Shown here: positions 42,740 through 51,765 of the stretch, piece by piece
Layout: each line of letters opens with the position of its first letter
How positions within the stretch are numbered: the stretch's first letter is position 1
DNA from: Ruegeria pomeroyi
GTDB taxonomy: Bacteria > Pseudomonadota > Alphaproteobacteria > Rhodobacterales > Rhodobacteraceae
Reading direction: 5' to 3'
NCBI RefSeq assembly: GCF_021405525.1
Contig: NZ_JAGQAG010000003.1
Location: forward strand, 117,763 to 181,762
DNA length: 64,000 nucleotides
Position numbers and translations under genes: made by a program
The notes under the pieces: generated by a model
What the model saw: only the letters and a program-made list of their open reading frames with translations
Database searches by the model: none
What the model was told of the DNA's origin: nothing

Positions 42740-43185
42740 GGTATCTGGAAGACTTCTCGCCGGGCCAAGTCTATCGCTTTCGCAGCGCTCCGATGAGCGC
42801 GGATTCAATAAAGGCCTTTGCCAAGGAATGGGATCCGCAGCGGCTGCACACCGATGAAGACTATGCAACCGCCATACATGGCAGCCTGATCGCCTCGGGC
42901 TTTCAGACCATGCTTGAGGTGTTCAAGCCGGTCATGACCGAGATGATGGTCGATGTTGCCAATATCGGCGGCATGGGCTTTGACAATTTGCGCTGGCTGC
43001 GGCCTGTGCACCCGAACGAACCCCTTGATGTCGAACTGACGGTCAACTCGGTCACACCGTCAAAAAGCAAGCCCGACAGAGGTGTTTTGCACTATACGCT
43101 CAGCGCCAGAAACCCCGAGGGCGAGGTCGTTTTTTCGACCGACACCCCCGTGATGATCCAGCGAAAACAAAATGACACAAACTGA
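42736..43185 (+). CDS. MaoC-like single hot-dog hydratase
   Basis: 149 residues from a TTG start at 42736, chosen because AAAGGAGG at 42721-42728 is eight bases upstream and the stop of the previous gene overlaps it. It has the MaoC signature KEWDPQRLHTDEDYA, then GSLIASGFQT. Likely hydrates an enoyl-CoA or binds acyl-CoA as one half of a hydratase pair. The 3' end overlaps the next gene by 14 bases. Confidence 0.85.
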   Translation: MRYLEDFSPGQVYRFRSAPMSADSIKAFAKEWDPQRLHTDEDYATAIHGSLIASGFQTMLEVFKPVMTEMMVDVANIGGMGFDNLRWLRPVHPNEPLDVELTVNSVTPSKSKPDRGVLHYTLSARNPEGEVVFSTDTPVMIQRKQNDTN

Positions 43186-44296
43186 TATCCTTTCCAGCGA
43201 ACAAGAAGACCTTCGCCTGTTGCGCGAGAGCGTGCGCACGTTGTTTGAACGGGCGGGCGGAAGTGACAGAGCCCGACAACTCCGTGATGCCGGGGGCGGT
43301 TTCGATCCGGAGATGGTCCGGGAACTGGCCGAGGCCGGTGTTTTCGGCGTGGCGGTGCCCGAAGATCAGGGCGGGCTTGGCATGGGCCTAGCCGCCGGGG
43401 GTGTCATCGCCGAGGAAGTCGGCCGTGTGATTGCCCCGGAACCGGTCGTGTCGACGATCGGTCTGAGCCTCGGCCTTCTGCGCCGCCTTTGTCCGGATCA
43501 TCCGAAGATGGCACAGCTCATCGGCGGCGAAATTTCATTGGCGGTTGCCTGGCAGGAACGCGGCCCCGACGGGGCGCCTGCCGATGCGACCTGCCGATAC
43601 GCGGACGGAAAGCTGACCGGTAGCAAGGCCTGGGTCGTCGGTGCGATCGGTTCGCACGGGTTCCTTGTCGTGGCCGAACAGGATGATGGTCCGGTTCTGG
43701 TTCTGGCTGAGGCAGACGCGCAGGGGCTTGTCATCGACAAGCGGACGCAGGCGGATGGCAGCTCTCTGGGCGAGCTTTCGTTTTCGGGAACTCCGGCCGC
43801 GGAATTGGCCAGCAGCGGTGCGGTTCTCACTGCACTGGCCGAGGCTGTCGCCGATGCAACGGCGCTTGCCGCGGCCGAGCTTGTCGGCCTGAGCGAGCGC
43901 GCCTTCGAGATCACGCTCGACTACATCAAGACGCGGGAGCAGTTCGACAAGCCGATCGGATCATTCCAGGTCATCCAGCACCGTGCCGTCGACCTCAACG
44001 TGATGTGCGAGGTCGCGCAGGCCGGAGTGCGGGAGGCGCTTGCGCAGATGGACAGCGAAACCGATCCGAAGGTTCGGGCCCCGATTGCCAGCCGCGCCAA
44101 AGCGCGCGCCGTCACGGCCGCCAAGAAAATCACCCGCGACGCCATCCAGCTGCACGGGGCCGTCGGGTACACGGATGAGTTCGATATCGGGCTCTACCTG
44201 AACCGGGCGCTGGTGCTGTCGGCCTGGTTGGGCGACGATGCCTATCACAGGCGGATATGGTTCGAGGCACGCGAAGCAGAGGGGGCAGCACAATGA
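43172..44296 (+). CDS. Acyl-CoA dehydrogenase-fold protein, probable non-catalytic subunit
   Basis: 374 residues with the dehydrogenase fold (VAVPEDQGGLGMG, TREQFDKPIGSFQVIQHRAV, DAIQLHGAVGYTDEF). The Glu of the G-helix is Ala (DATALAAAELVG) and the C-terminal IYEGT segment is missing. Its gene overlaps by 4 bases with a dehydrogenase that keeps the Glu. This pairing matches the heteromeric FadE/ChsE alpha-beta enzymes for large ring or branched acyl-CoAs, in which one chain is inactive. FAD and substrate sites are then shared with the partner. Confidence 0.86.
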   Translation: MTQTDILSSEQEDLRLLRESVRTLFERAGGSDRARQLRDAGGGFDPEMVRELAEAGVFGVAVPEDQGGLGMGLAAGGVIAEEVGRVIAPEPVVSTIGLSLGLLRRLCPDHPKMAQLIGGEISLAVAWQERGPDGAPADATCRYADGKLTGSKAWVVGAIGSHGFLVVAEQDDGPVLVLAEADAQGLVIDKRTQADGSSLGELSFSGTPAAELASSGAVLTALAEAVADATALAAAELVGLSERAFEITLDYIKTREQFDKPIGSFQVIQHRAVDLNVMCEVAQAGVREALAQMDSETDPKVRAPIASRAKARAVTAAKKITRDAIQLHGAVGYTDEFDIGLYLNRALVLSAWLGDDAYHRRIWFEAREAEGAAQ

Positions 44297-45444
44297 CCGA
44301 CTGGAACGCTATGACCGATGCAGAGTTCCGCAAAGAAGTGCGCCAGTTCTTCGAGGCGGAATATCCCGAGGAGCTGCGTCACCTGCCGCACCGACCGAAG
44401 TTCGCCGAGATCGAACATTGGCACCGCAAGCTTCACGCCAAGGGCTGGGTCGCGCCAGCCTGGCCCGCTGAATTCGGCGGTATGGGGCTGAACGCCGCCA
44501 AGTTGCTGATCTTTTACGAAGAGCAGCAGCGCTGGGGCGTCAATCGCGGCCGCGACATGGGCGTGCAGATGGTCGGGCCGCTGATCATCAAATTCGGCAC
44601 CCAGGAACAAAAAGATTACTGGCTGCCGCGTATCCTGAGTTGCGAAGATATCTGGTGTCAGGGCTATTCGGAACCCGGCGCCGGGTCCGATCTGGCGAAC
44701 CTGCGCACACGCGCAGAGATTGACGGCGACGACTTTGTCATCAACGGACAGAAGATCTGGACCACGATGGCGCATGACGCCACGCATATTTTCATGCTGG
44801 TGCGCTCCGATCCCGATGCGCCGAAGAAACAGCAGGGCATCAGTTTCCTGCTCGCTCCGATGGATCAACCCGGAGTCGAGGTGCGCACCATCACGACCCT
44901 GTCGGGCGAGACCGAGTTTTGCGAGGTCTTCTTTGACAATGCACGGACGCCCCGCGAGAACCTCGTGGGCGAGCTGAACAAGGGTTGGACGATGGCCAAG
45001 GCTCTCTTGAGCTTCGAACGCATTTTCATCGGTTCGCCAAGTCTGGCCCAGAACGCTCTGGGACAGCTTGAAAGCTTTGCCCGTGGCCGTGGCGCGTTTG
45101 ACGATCCGGTGTTCCGTGACCGCTTTGCCCAGGCGGCACTGGATGTGGAAGATCATGCCGCGCTTTATGCCCGTTTTGCAGATCAGCTCAAACGTGGCGA
45201 GACGCTCGGTGCGGATGTGTCCATGCTGAAGATTTGGGTGACTGAATGCTTCCAGCGCATCACCGAGCTGATGATCGAAGCAGCCGGTCCCGATGGCGGC
45301 TCCATCGGGCCGCTTCAGGTCGGCAACGTAAGTGTCGATGTTCTGGCGAGTTTCTACAAGGCCAGACCTACCACGATCTACGGTGGATCGAACGAAATCC
45401 AAAGAAACATCCTGTCCAAGGCCGTCCTGGGACTGCCTGGCTGA
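44293..45444 (+). CDS. Acyl-CoA dehydrogenase, catalytic partner of the preceding gene
   Basis: 383 residues from the ATG at 44293 (ATGA overlap with the stop upstream). It contains GYSEPGAGSDLANLRTRAEI, FVINGQKIWTT, the Glu in LLSFERIFIG and the C-terminus IYGGSNEIQRNILSKAVLGL. The Glu position of the G-helix is filled, so this is the active chain of a probable alpha2-beta2 enzyme with 43172-44296. A crotonase gene follows after 28 bases. Confidence 0.9.
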   Translation: MTDWNAMTDAEFRKEVRQFFEAEYPEELRHLPHRPKFAEIEHWHRKLHAKGWVAPAWPAEFGGMGLNAAKLLIFYEEQQRWGVNRGRDMGVQMVGPLIIKFGTQEQKDYWLPRILSCEDIWCQGYSEPGAGSDLANLRTRAEIDGDDFVINGQKIWTTMAHDATHIFMLVRSDPDAPKKQQGISFLLAPMDQPGVEVRTITTLSGETEFCEVFFDNARTPRENLVGELNKGWTMAKALLSFERIFIGSPSLAQNALGQLESFARGRGAFDDPVFRDRFAQAALDVEDHAALYARFADQLKRGETLGADVSMLKIWVTECFQRITELMIEAAGPDGGSIGPLQVGNVSVDVLASFYKARPTTIYGGSNEIQRNILSKAVLGLPG

Positions 45445-45472
45445 CTCAATACCCCACGGAGGAAATAGAACC

Positions 45473-46282
45473 ATGTCGGATCGTTATGCAAAATACGATA
45501 AACTGAAATTTGACTACCCGGCGGATCGCGTCCTGCGCATCACGTTCGACCGGCCCGAGACATTCAACTCGGTCGATGCCGAAACCCACACTCAGATGAC
45601 GGACATGTGGATCGATATCGACCGTGACCCAGACATCAATTCGGTCATCGTGACCGGTGCGGGCAAGGCATTTTCCGCCGGGGGTGATTTCAGCCTGATC
45701 GAAAACATGATTGGCAATTCGCACGAGATCATGAAGACGTGGAAAGAAGCCAAGGATCTCGTCTATAACATCATCAACTGCAACAAGCCGATCATTTCCG
45801 CGATCAATGGCCCTGCGGCCGGCGCAGGCCTTGTGGTTGCCATCCTGGCCGACATCTCGATCGCCGGAAAGAAGGCCAAGATTGTCGATGGTCATCCCCG
45901 CCTTGGTGTTGCCGCCGGTGACGTCGCGGCGATTATCTGGCCGCTGCTGACCTCGATGGCCAAGGCGAAATACTATCTGATGACCTGCAAGCCGGTGTCG
46001 GGCGAAGAGGCCGAGCGTATCGGTCTGGTATCAATGTGCGTCGAGGATGACGAGCTGCAGCAGATCGCGCTGGATACAGCCGTCGAACTGGCCAACGGCT
46101 CGCAAAGCGCGATTCGCTGGACCAAGTATTCGCTGAACAACTGGCTGCGCCAGGCCGGGCCGATCTTTGATGCGTCGACCGCGCTGGAGATGCTTGGCTT
46201 CATGAGCGAGGACGTCAAGGAAGGTGTGTTGTCGCACCGCGAGAAGCGCGCGCCGAACTTCCGTAAGGACTGCCCGCTTTAA
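45473..46282 (+). CDS. Enoyl-CoA hydratase/isomerase family protein
   Basis: 269 residues from MSDRYAKYDK (GGAGGAAATAG upstream; longer frames lie in the previous gene). Oxyanion motifs SAGGDFSLIE and GPAAGAGLVV. The usual Glu positions are His (DGHPRLGVAAGD) and Lys/Tyr, so it is not a standard hydratase; the Asp in AAGD may act as in isomerase-like members. Follows the dehydrogenase pair, so it probably acts on the enoyl-CoA they make. Confidence 0.85.
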   Translation: MSDRYAKYDKLKFDYPADRVLRITFDRPETFNSVDAETHTQMTDMWIDIDRDPDINSVIVTGAGKAFSAGGDFSLIENMIGNSHEIMKTWKEAKDLVYNIINCNKPIISAINGPAAGAGLVVAILADISIAGKKAKIVDGHPRLGVAAGDVAAIIWPLLTSMAKAKYYLMTCKPVSGEEAERIGLVSMCVEDDELQQIALDTAVELANGSQSAIRWTKYSLNNWLRQAGPIFDASTALEMLGFMSEDVKEGVLSHREKRAPNFRKDCPL

Positions 46283-46303
46283 CGCCCGATTGGACGAGGA
46301 GGC

Positions 46304-47506
46304 ATGGAAATGTCTGATGATATCTACAAAGATATAGCTCAAGCCTATGCCGCTGCGGCCGAAAAAGCTCCTGGCCTGAAATCGCGATTTACGGCTGCCG
46401 GATTCGATCCGGCAGCTGTCACATCGGTGGCGGACCTCTCGCGTCTTCCAGTGATGAAAAAAGAAGAGCTTCTGAAGATCCAGCGCGAGAACCCGCCCTT
46501 TGGCGGGTTCCTGGCCTCGGATCTGAAGGATGTCGGGCGGATCTACGTGTCCCCCGGCCCGATTTTCGAACCGGCCCTTTCGGACGGTGGCGGCCACGGC
46601 CTTGACCGGCTGTTCAAGGCGGCAGGCGTGGGGCCGGGGGATATCATCCTGAACACCTGGATGTATCATCTGGTGCCCGCGGGGCTTTTGTTCGACGAAG
46701 CGGCACAGGCCGCAGGCGCCACGGTGATCCCCGGAGGCGTCGGCAATACGGAGCTTCAGGCACAGATCATCGCCGAAACCGGCGTGACTTCGATCTGCGC
46801 TTCGACCGCGTTTTTCCTGACGCTGGCGGACAAGGTGATCGAAACCTATGGCCGCGACGCATGGAAGGTGAAGACAGCCTTCCTCGGCGGTGAGATGGGC
46901 GACTGGATGGCCAAGCGCCGCCGGATCGAGGCCGAATACGGCGTGTCCACCTGGGCCGCCTATGCCACCGCCGATCTGGGCCTTGTCGCCTATGAGGATG
47001 GCGGCGAAGGCTACCTGGTTCATCCCGACCGCGTGGTGCAGATCTGCGATCCGGTCAGCGGCGAACAGGTCGCTCATGGCGAACCTGGCGAGGTTGTCGT
47101 GACCGCGCGCGATGCCACCTGGCCGATGATCCGGTTCGGCACCGGCGACAGCGCCTTTGCCCTGGAAAGCAACGCGGATGGCACCGTCAGCCGGATTTCA
47201 GCATTGCAGGGACGGGTCGGGGCAGCGGTCAAAGTGCGCGAGATTTTCGTTTATCCGCGCGTGGTTGAAGAAGTTGTCATCGGCACGCCGGGCGCAAAGG
47301 CCGCGCAGGCCGTGGTAACGCGCGAGAACGATCGCGACATGATCCGCCTCTCGCTTGTGCTGGAAGACGGTGCCGACGCTTCCGCCGCAGAAGCAGCCGC
47401 CGCTGATACCTTCAAACTGCATGCACGAATTCGTGCTGACGAGGTGAACATTGTTTCGGAACTACCCGAAAATGCAGAACTGATCGTCAACCAAAAAGAC
47501 CGCTGA
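46304..47506 (+). CDS. PaaK-like adenylate-forming protein with altered P-loop
   Basis: 400 residues, close to phenylacetate-CoA ligase in length and layout (RLPVMKKEELLKIQ, ASTAFFLTLADKVI, IRFGTGDSAF, LQGRVGAAVKVREIFVYP). The normal Ser/Gly-rich ATP motif (SSGTTG) is replaced by YVSPGPIFEPALSDGG, and the YATADLG segment stands for the adenine motif. ATP-dependent ligation may be lost or altered. It is last in the operon of the transglutaminase, MaoC and dehydrogenase pair. It might act on an acyl-CoA or be a structural relative only. Confidence 0.8.
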   Translation: MEMSDDIYKDIAQAYAAAAEKAPGLKSRFTAAGFDPAAVTSVADLSRLPVMKKEELLKIQRENPPFGGFLASDLKDVGRIYVSPGPIFEPALSDGGGHGLDRLFKAAGVGPGDIILNTWMYHLVPAGLLFDEAAQAAGATVIPGGVGNTELQAQIIAETGVTSICASTAFFLTLADKVIETYGRDAWKVKTAFLGGEMGDWMAKRRRIEAEYGVSTWAAYATADLGLVAYEDGGEGYLVHPDRVVQICDPVSGEQVAHGEPGEVVVTARDATWPMIRFGTGDSAFALESNADGTVSRISALQGRVGAAVKVREIFVYPRVVEEVVIGTPGAKAAQAVVTRENDRDMIRLSLVLEDGADASAAEAAAADTFKLHARIRADEVNIVSELPENAELIVNQKDR

Positions 47507-47653
47507 GATCGGGTTCTGTGCGCTTTGCCTGAATCCGACCTTTTAGCCGACACTGGCACGCGGGTTTTCGTGGACCCAAGACTTTCAACTTGGCGAAGGT
47601 CTTGGGGATCCCGGCCCCGCGCGCCCGTGGGGTGTCGCGGAAAGCGGCACAGG

Positions 47654-48660
47654 TCAAACGTGGTCGAAATCGACTGTCAGTTTTTTGGTTTTCGGACGGG
47701 CCTGGCAGGTCAGGACAAAGTTCTCCTTCAACTACCAAGGCTCCAAAGCATAGTTCAGCGTCATCTCTGCCTCGCCTTCGATAACTTTGGCGCGGCAGGT
47801 GGAACACATTGCGCCCTTGCAGCAATAGGGTAGTTCGATACCTGCTGCGGCGGCGGAGACCACGCTTTCCTGATCAGGTGTCATCACAAAGCTGCGGGCG
47901 GTGCCATCATGGATCGCCGTGACCTGAACTCCTTCTCCAGTGGCGGCTTCCGCCGTAAGCGGCGCAAGCGTGACGGTGGCGGTATTGTCAGCATCGGCGG
48001 GAGCGAACAGCTCGTCATGAAAACGGTTCTCTTCAACGCCTAGGTCGCGGAGCGCGGTCTTGAGTTCCTGAATCATCTCGGCGGGGCCGCAAAGAAAAGC
48101 ATCTTCTATTTCTGCCGGAGCGAACAGGGCACCGGAGAACTTGCGCAGCTTTTCCGCATCAAGCCGGCCCGAGAATAGTGGGGAATCGGTGCCTTCGCGC
48201 GTCAGTGTATGAAAAAGAGAGAACCGTCCGGGATAGGTATCCTTGAGATCGTTCAATTCGTCGCGGAAGATGATGGAACTTAGCGTTCGACTGCCGTAAA
48301 AAAGGATGAAGTTGGCCCCGGCCTCGGTGGCAAGCACCGAGCGGATGATCGAAATGATTGGAGTAGTTCCACTGCCCGGGGCCAGGGCGAGATAGGTGCG
48401 TGGTCCGCCTTGTCGTATCTTTGATCCGAATGTGCCTTCGGGCGTCATGACATCAAGTTCGGTGCCCGGTGGCAGTTCGCTATGAACGAAAGAGGAAAAC
48501 GCTCCGCCTTCCAGCAGCTTGACCAGAACGCGCAACTCGCCATCGTCTCGGCCGGAGCTGACCGAATAGCATCGCCGCACACCATCGATATCATCGGCAC
48601 GGCGCAGCGTGACGTACTGGCCCGGGATGAATTGATAGTCGTCCGCCAGATCTTCGGGAT
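47654..48660 (-). pseudogene. paaE-like ferredoxin reductase, 5' end deleted and in-frame stop
   Basis: The translation from 48658 downward gives a PaaE/phenol-hydroxylase-reductase type protein: FAD-binding RRCYSVSSG, NAD part LALAPGSGTTPIISII and CGPAEMIQEL, then a plant-type 2Fe-2S domain with CCKGAMCSTC. The start and about 25 N-terminal residues are missing at the junction with the SDR fragment. A TAG at 47732-47734 follows ALEPW, and the same frame continues LKENFVLTCQARPKTKKL to a natural TGA at 47654-47656. The fourth cluster Cys lies after the TAG. Normal homologues have Glu at the TAG, so this is a one-base change. The gene cannot make a normal product. Confidence 0.82.
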
Positions 48661-49250
48661 TGGGCGAGCATTTCGCCGAACTGCTGGCGGGGCAGGATGT
48701 CGACGTCACATTGGCCGCCCGCCGCGTCGCCCGCTTGTCTGAGCTTTCCGCAAAGATAGCGGCGGAAGGGGGGCAGGCCGATGTGATAGAGATGGACGTG
48801 GCGGACCCGAAGTCGGTGGAAGCCGCGCTGAAGGGACGGGTCTTTGACACTGTCATCAACAATGCCGGAACGACGGCATCTCTTCCCGCATTGGAACACG
48901 GGCCGGCCGAAATCGACGCGATCATAGACACAAATCTCAAGGGCGCATTTCATGTCGCACGTATCGCCGCCAAAGCGATGATTGATGCCGGACGCGGGGG
49001 CTGTATCGTCAATGTCGCCTCGTTTCTGGGCACACGGGTGGCCAGCCATGTGTCCGCCTATGCCGCGTCCAAGGAAGGGCTGATTCAACTGACCCGGTCT
49101 CTGGCGCTTGAATGGGCGCGGCATGGCATCCGGGTGAATGCCATCTGCCCCGGTTATATCGAAACCGACCTGAACCGTGAGTTTTTTGCCACTGACGCGG
49201 GACAGGCATTGATCAAACGCGTCCCGCAGCGCCGGTTGGGGCATGATCCG
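48658..49250 (+). pseudogene. SDR oxidoreductase fragment missing both ends
   Basis: About 195 codons of a short-chain dehydrogenase: it begins in the middle of the glycine motif (GLGEHFAELLAG), contains VINNAGTTAS, SAYAASKEGLIQL with YxxxK intact, and AICPGYIETD, and departs from the family after RVPQRRLG at about 49240, before the normal C-terminal GG-dimer region. The start codon and first beta-strand are lost at the junction with the paaE remnant. The open frame runs on to 49631 as antisense of the next gene. Not functional. Confidence 0.78.
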
Positions 49251-49260
49251 TTGGCCGCCC

Positions 49261-49275
49261 CCCCCGGACCGGGGG
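49261..49275. other. GC-rich palindrome at the SDR break point
   Basis: CCCCCGG-A-CCGGGGG lies between the SDR fragment and the converging dehydrogenase gene, just after the SDR sequence loses its family pattern. No T-run is present, so it is not a standard terminator. It may be the trace of a recombination joint. Confidence 0.4.
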
Positions 49276-49327
49276 CCTACGATAAGGCGACCGGGAATCC
49301 CCGGCCGCAATTCTTAGAGTCACGATT

Positions 49328-50494
49328 TCAGAACGCGTTAAGCCCGGTCAGGTTGCGCCCGATGACCAGTTTTTGGATTTCGGTGGTGCCATCGGGAATC
49401 GGCATGACCTTTGCATTGCGGAAGTGCCGTTCAACGTCGAACTCTTTGGTGATGCCGTTGCCGCCGTGGATCTGCACCGCTTTGCCGGCGATTTCGACGG
49501 CCATTTCGGTTGCATACCATTTCGCCATCGAGGTCTGGGTGTCACAGCGCACGCCCAGGTCCAGAAGTTGCAGCCCGCGCTGGCACAACAGGCGCGCGGC
49601 ATCCAGGTGCGTGGCCATGTCGGCCAGGTAGCCTTGAATCAACTGGTGCCCGCCAATCGGCTTGCCATGCTGCTCGCGTTCCTGGGCATATTTGACCGCA
49701 CATTCCAATGCCGCCTGACCAATGCCGATGCTGGTCAGGCCAACAAACACACGCGCGCTCTCAAACAGTTTCAACGTCTGGAACAGGCCGCCGCCTGCAT
49801 TACCCAGAACATGCTCGGCGGTGGTTTCCGCCCGGTCGAAAAACAATTCACAGGTCGATGCACCGACAAGTCCCATCTTGCGCAATTCGCGGCTCTCATA
49901 GTTGCCGGTGTCGCGGTCGACGATGACCATGGAAATACCGTCGTCCAGATTGCAGACAACGATGGCGAAATCCGACTGGGCCCCATTGGAAATCCAGAGC
50001 TTCTGGCCAGTGACGAAAATCTTATCGCCCTCTCGGTCCGCACGTGTCTTGACCTCGCGTACGTTCGAACCGACCTCTGGTTCGGAAATACAGGTGGCAC
50101 AGATCCGTTCGCTGCGCAGGAGCGGCTTCAGATAGGCCTCTTTCTGCGCCACATTTCCCAAGAGGTTGACCGCGAACACGGCATGACCCTGAATCAGCAC
50201 CGCGATTGCCAGATCGGCCCATATCCGGGCCAGTTCCTCGTATAGGATGCCATAGGTCATGCGGTCGATTCCGGCACCGCCTTCCTCTTCGGGGATCAGG
50301 CCGCTGATCAGCCCGAATTCCTCGACCTTGGCGAACAGGGACTTCAGGGTTTTCGCATCGGGGGGGTGGCCGAGGTTCTCGTATTTCTCGGCCAGCGGCG
50401 CGAACTCTGCCTCGGCCATCTTGCGGAAGTTTTCCAGCAACATGCGTTGCTCATCTGTATAGATTGCCTGAGCGGCGGCGATCACGTTTTCCAT
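49328..50494 (-). CDS. Acyl-CoA dehydrogenase with Asp in place of the catalytic Glu
   Basis: 388 residues, with ISEPEVGSNVRE, KLWISNGAQSDF, GKPIGGHQLIQG and the C-terminus IPDGTTEIQKLVIGRNL. Usual IYEGT is IPDGT, so Asp occupies the base position; the alternative Glu site is Ala (SARVFVG). Some bacterial dehydrogenases with unusual acyl-CoAs carry Asp here. It is followed upstream in the same operon by a thiolase and a crotonase (50511-52554). Activity should be intact, with altered specificity. Confidence 0.9.
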   Translation of the reverse strand: MENVIAAAQAIYTDEQRMLLENFRKMAEAEFAPLAEKYENLGHPPDAKTLKSLFAKVEEFGLISGLIPEEEGGAGIDRMTYGILYEELARIWADLAIAVLIQGHAVFAVNLLGNVAQKEAYLKPLLRSERICATCISEPEVGSNVREVKTRADREGDKIFVTGQKLWISNGAQSDFAIVVCNLDDGISMVIVDRDTGNYESRELRKMGLVGASTCELFFDRAETTAEHVLGNAGGGLFQTLKLFESARVFVGLTSIGIGQAALECAVKYAQEREQHGKPIGGHQLIQGYLADMATHLDAARLLCQRGLQLLDLGVRCDTQTSMAKWYATEMAVEIAGKAVQIHGGNGITKEFDVERHFRNAKVMPIPDGTTEIQKLVIGRNLTGLNAF

Positions 50495-50510
50495 GGTTCG
50501 TCTCCTTGTT

Positions 50511-51749
50511 TCAACGGCCCAGAATGATGACGCAGGCGGCCGCTTCTTCTACCCCGTGCAACCCCCCGCCGTTTTCGGCGATGGCATTCTTTGCCCCTTC
50601 GACCTGGCGCGCGCCAGCTTCGCCGCGCAGTTGCGTGACCAGTTCGAAAACCTGCCCTATCCCTGTGGCACCGACCGGGTGGCCCTTGGATTCCAACCCG
50701 CCCGAGGGGTTCACCGGAATGCGTCCGCCGATCTTTGTCTCGCCGCGCAGACTGGCGGGACCGCCCTCGCCGAATTCGACAAATCCGAGGTTCTCGATCT
50801 GGATCACTTCGCCCACGGCCGTGGCGTCATGCACTTCGGCCACCGATATATCCTCGGGGCCGATCCCGGCCTGTTCATAGGCCTCAAGCGCGGCAAGCCG
50901 GGTCAGGTGGTTCTTGTAATCTTCCGGCGGACGATCGGTGCCCGAGCGCAGGATCGCGGCCTTGACCTTGATCGCGCGCGCGGGATCTAGGCCCAGACGT
51001 TTTATCCCCTCGCCGGTGCATAAAACGGCCGCAGCGGCCCCGTCCGAGATCGGGGCGCACATCGGCAGGGTCAGCGGATAGGTGATCGGCGGCGCGGCCA
51101 ATACCTGATCGACGCTCATGGCTTCTCGGTATTGCGCCAGTGGATTATGCACGGAATGCGCATGGTTCTTGGCGGCGACGGCGGCGAACTGTTCCTGAGT
51201 TGTGCCAAAGGTCTTCATGTGCAGCCGGGCGAAGCCTGCGTAGACATCCATGAACACGCTGTAGGGCTTGGGCGATTTCGATCCTTCGGGTTCCTCGACC
51301 CCTGCACCCAGATCGGCCAGCCGTTGCGCGACCTCTTCGCTGTTGCTGACGTCCCAGCCGCTGTCGAAGGCCGAAAACATCAACGCACGGTCGTCAGAAT
51401 ACATCTTTTCGGCGCCCACGGCGAGACAGCAGTCGCCATTGCCGGCCTTGAGGAAATCGACTGCCAGTTTGAACCCGGTCGAGGCGCTGGCGCAGGCGTT
51501 TTCGACATTCACCACCGGAATGCCCTGAATGCCCATTTCACGCAGCGCGATTTCGCCGCGGATCATGTGCTGGCCCTCCATGTGGCCCTGCACCGCGTTC
51601 GAGAAGAATGCGCCGTCGATACGATCTGCCGTCACTCGGGCATCGGAAAGCGCGGCGGCGACGGCCTCGCCGGTCATGTCCTTGATGGTTTTGTCCCGGA
51701 ACTTTCCGAACGGCGTCATCCCGACGCCAACGATGTAAATGTCCTGCAT
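50511..51749 (-). CDS. Thiolase (SCP-x type acetyl-CoA acyltransferase)
   Basis: 412 residues from MQDIYIVGVGMTPFG at 51749, AGGAGG upstream. The nucleophile segment NACASAS is present, with the His segment ESKGHPVGATG. The last part is AENGGGLHG, without the second Cys of type II thiolases, as in SCP-x members. It would cleave a 3-ketoacyl-CoA with CoA. It stands in contrast to the Cys-less thiolase-like protein at 38777-39928. Confidence 0.9.
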   Translation of the reverse strand: MQDIYIVGVGMTPFGKFRDKTIKDMTGEAVAAALSDARVTADRIDGAFFSNAVQGHMEGQHMIRGEIALREMGIQGIPVVNVENACASASTGFKLAVDFLKAGNGDCCLAVGAEKMYSDDRALMFSAFDSGWDVSNSEEVAQRLADLGAGVEEPEGSKSPKPYSVFMDVYAGFARLHMKTFGTTQEQFAAVAAKNHAHSVHNPLAQYREAMSVDQVLAAPPITYPLTLPMCAPISDGAAAAVLCTGEGIKRLGLDPARAIKVKAAILRSGTDRPPEDYKNHLTRLAALEAYEQAGIGPEDISVAEVHDATAVGEVIQIENLGFVEFGEGGPASLRGETKIGGRIPVNPSGGLESKGHPVGATGIGQVFELVTQLRGEAGARQVEGAKNAIAENGGGLHGVEEAAACVIILGR

Positions 51750-51765
51750 CGTTTGTCCTCCTGAC

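Noticed and set aside
49261..49275. Bidirectional terminator between the SDR remnant and the dehydrogenase
   Set aside because: Perfect GC palindrome but a single-base loop and no T-run; kept only as an unexplained palindrome.
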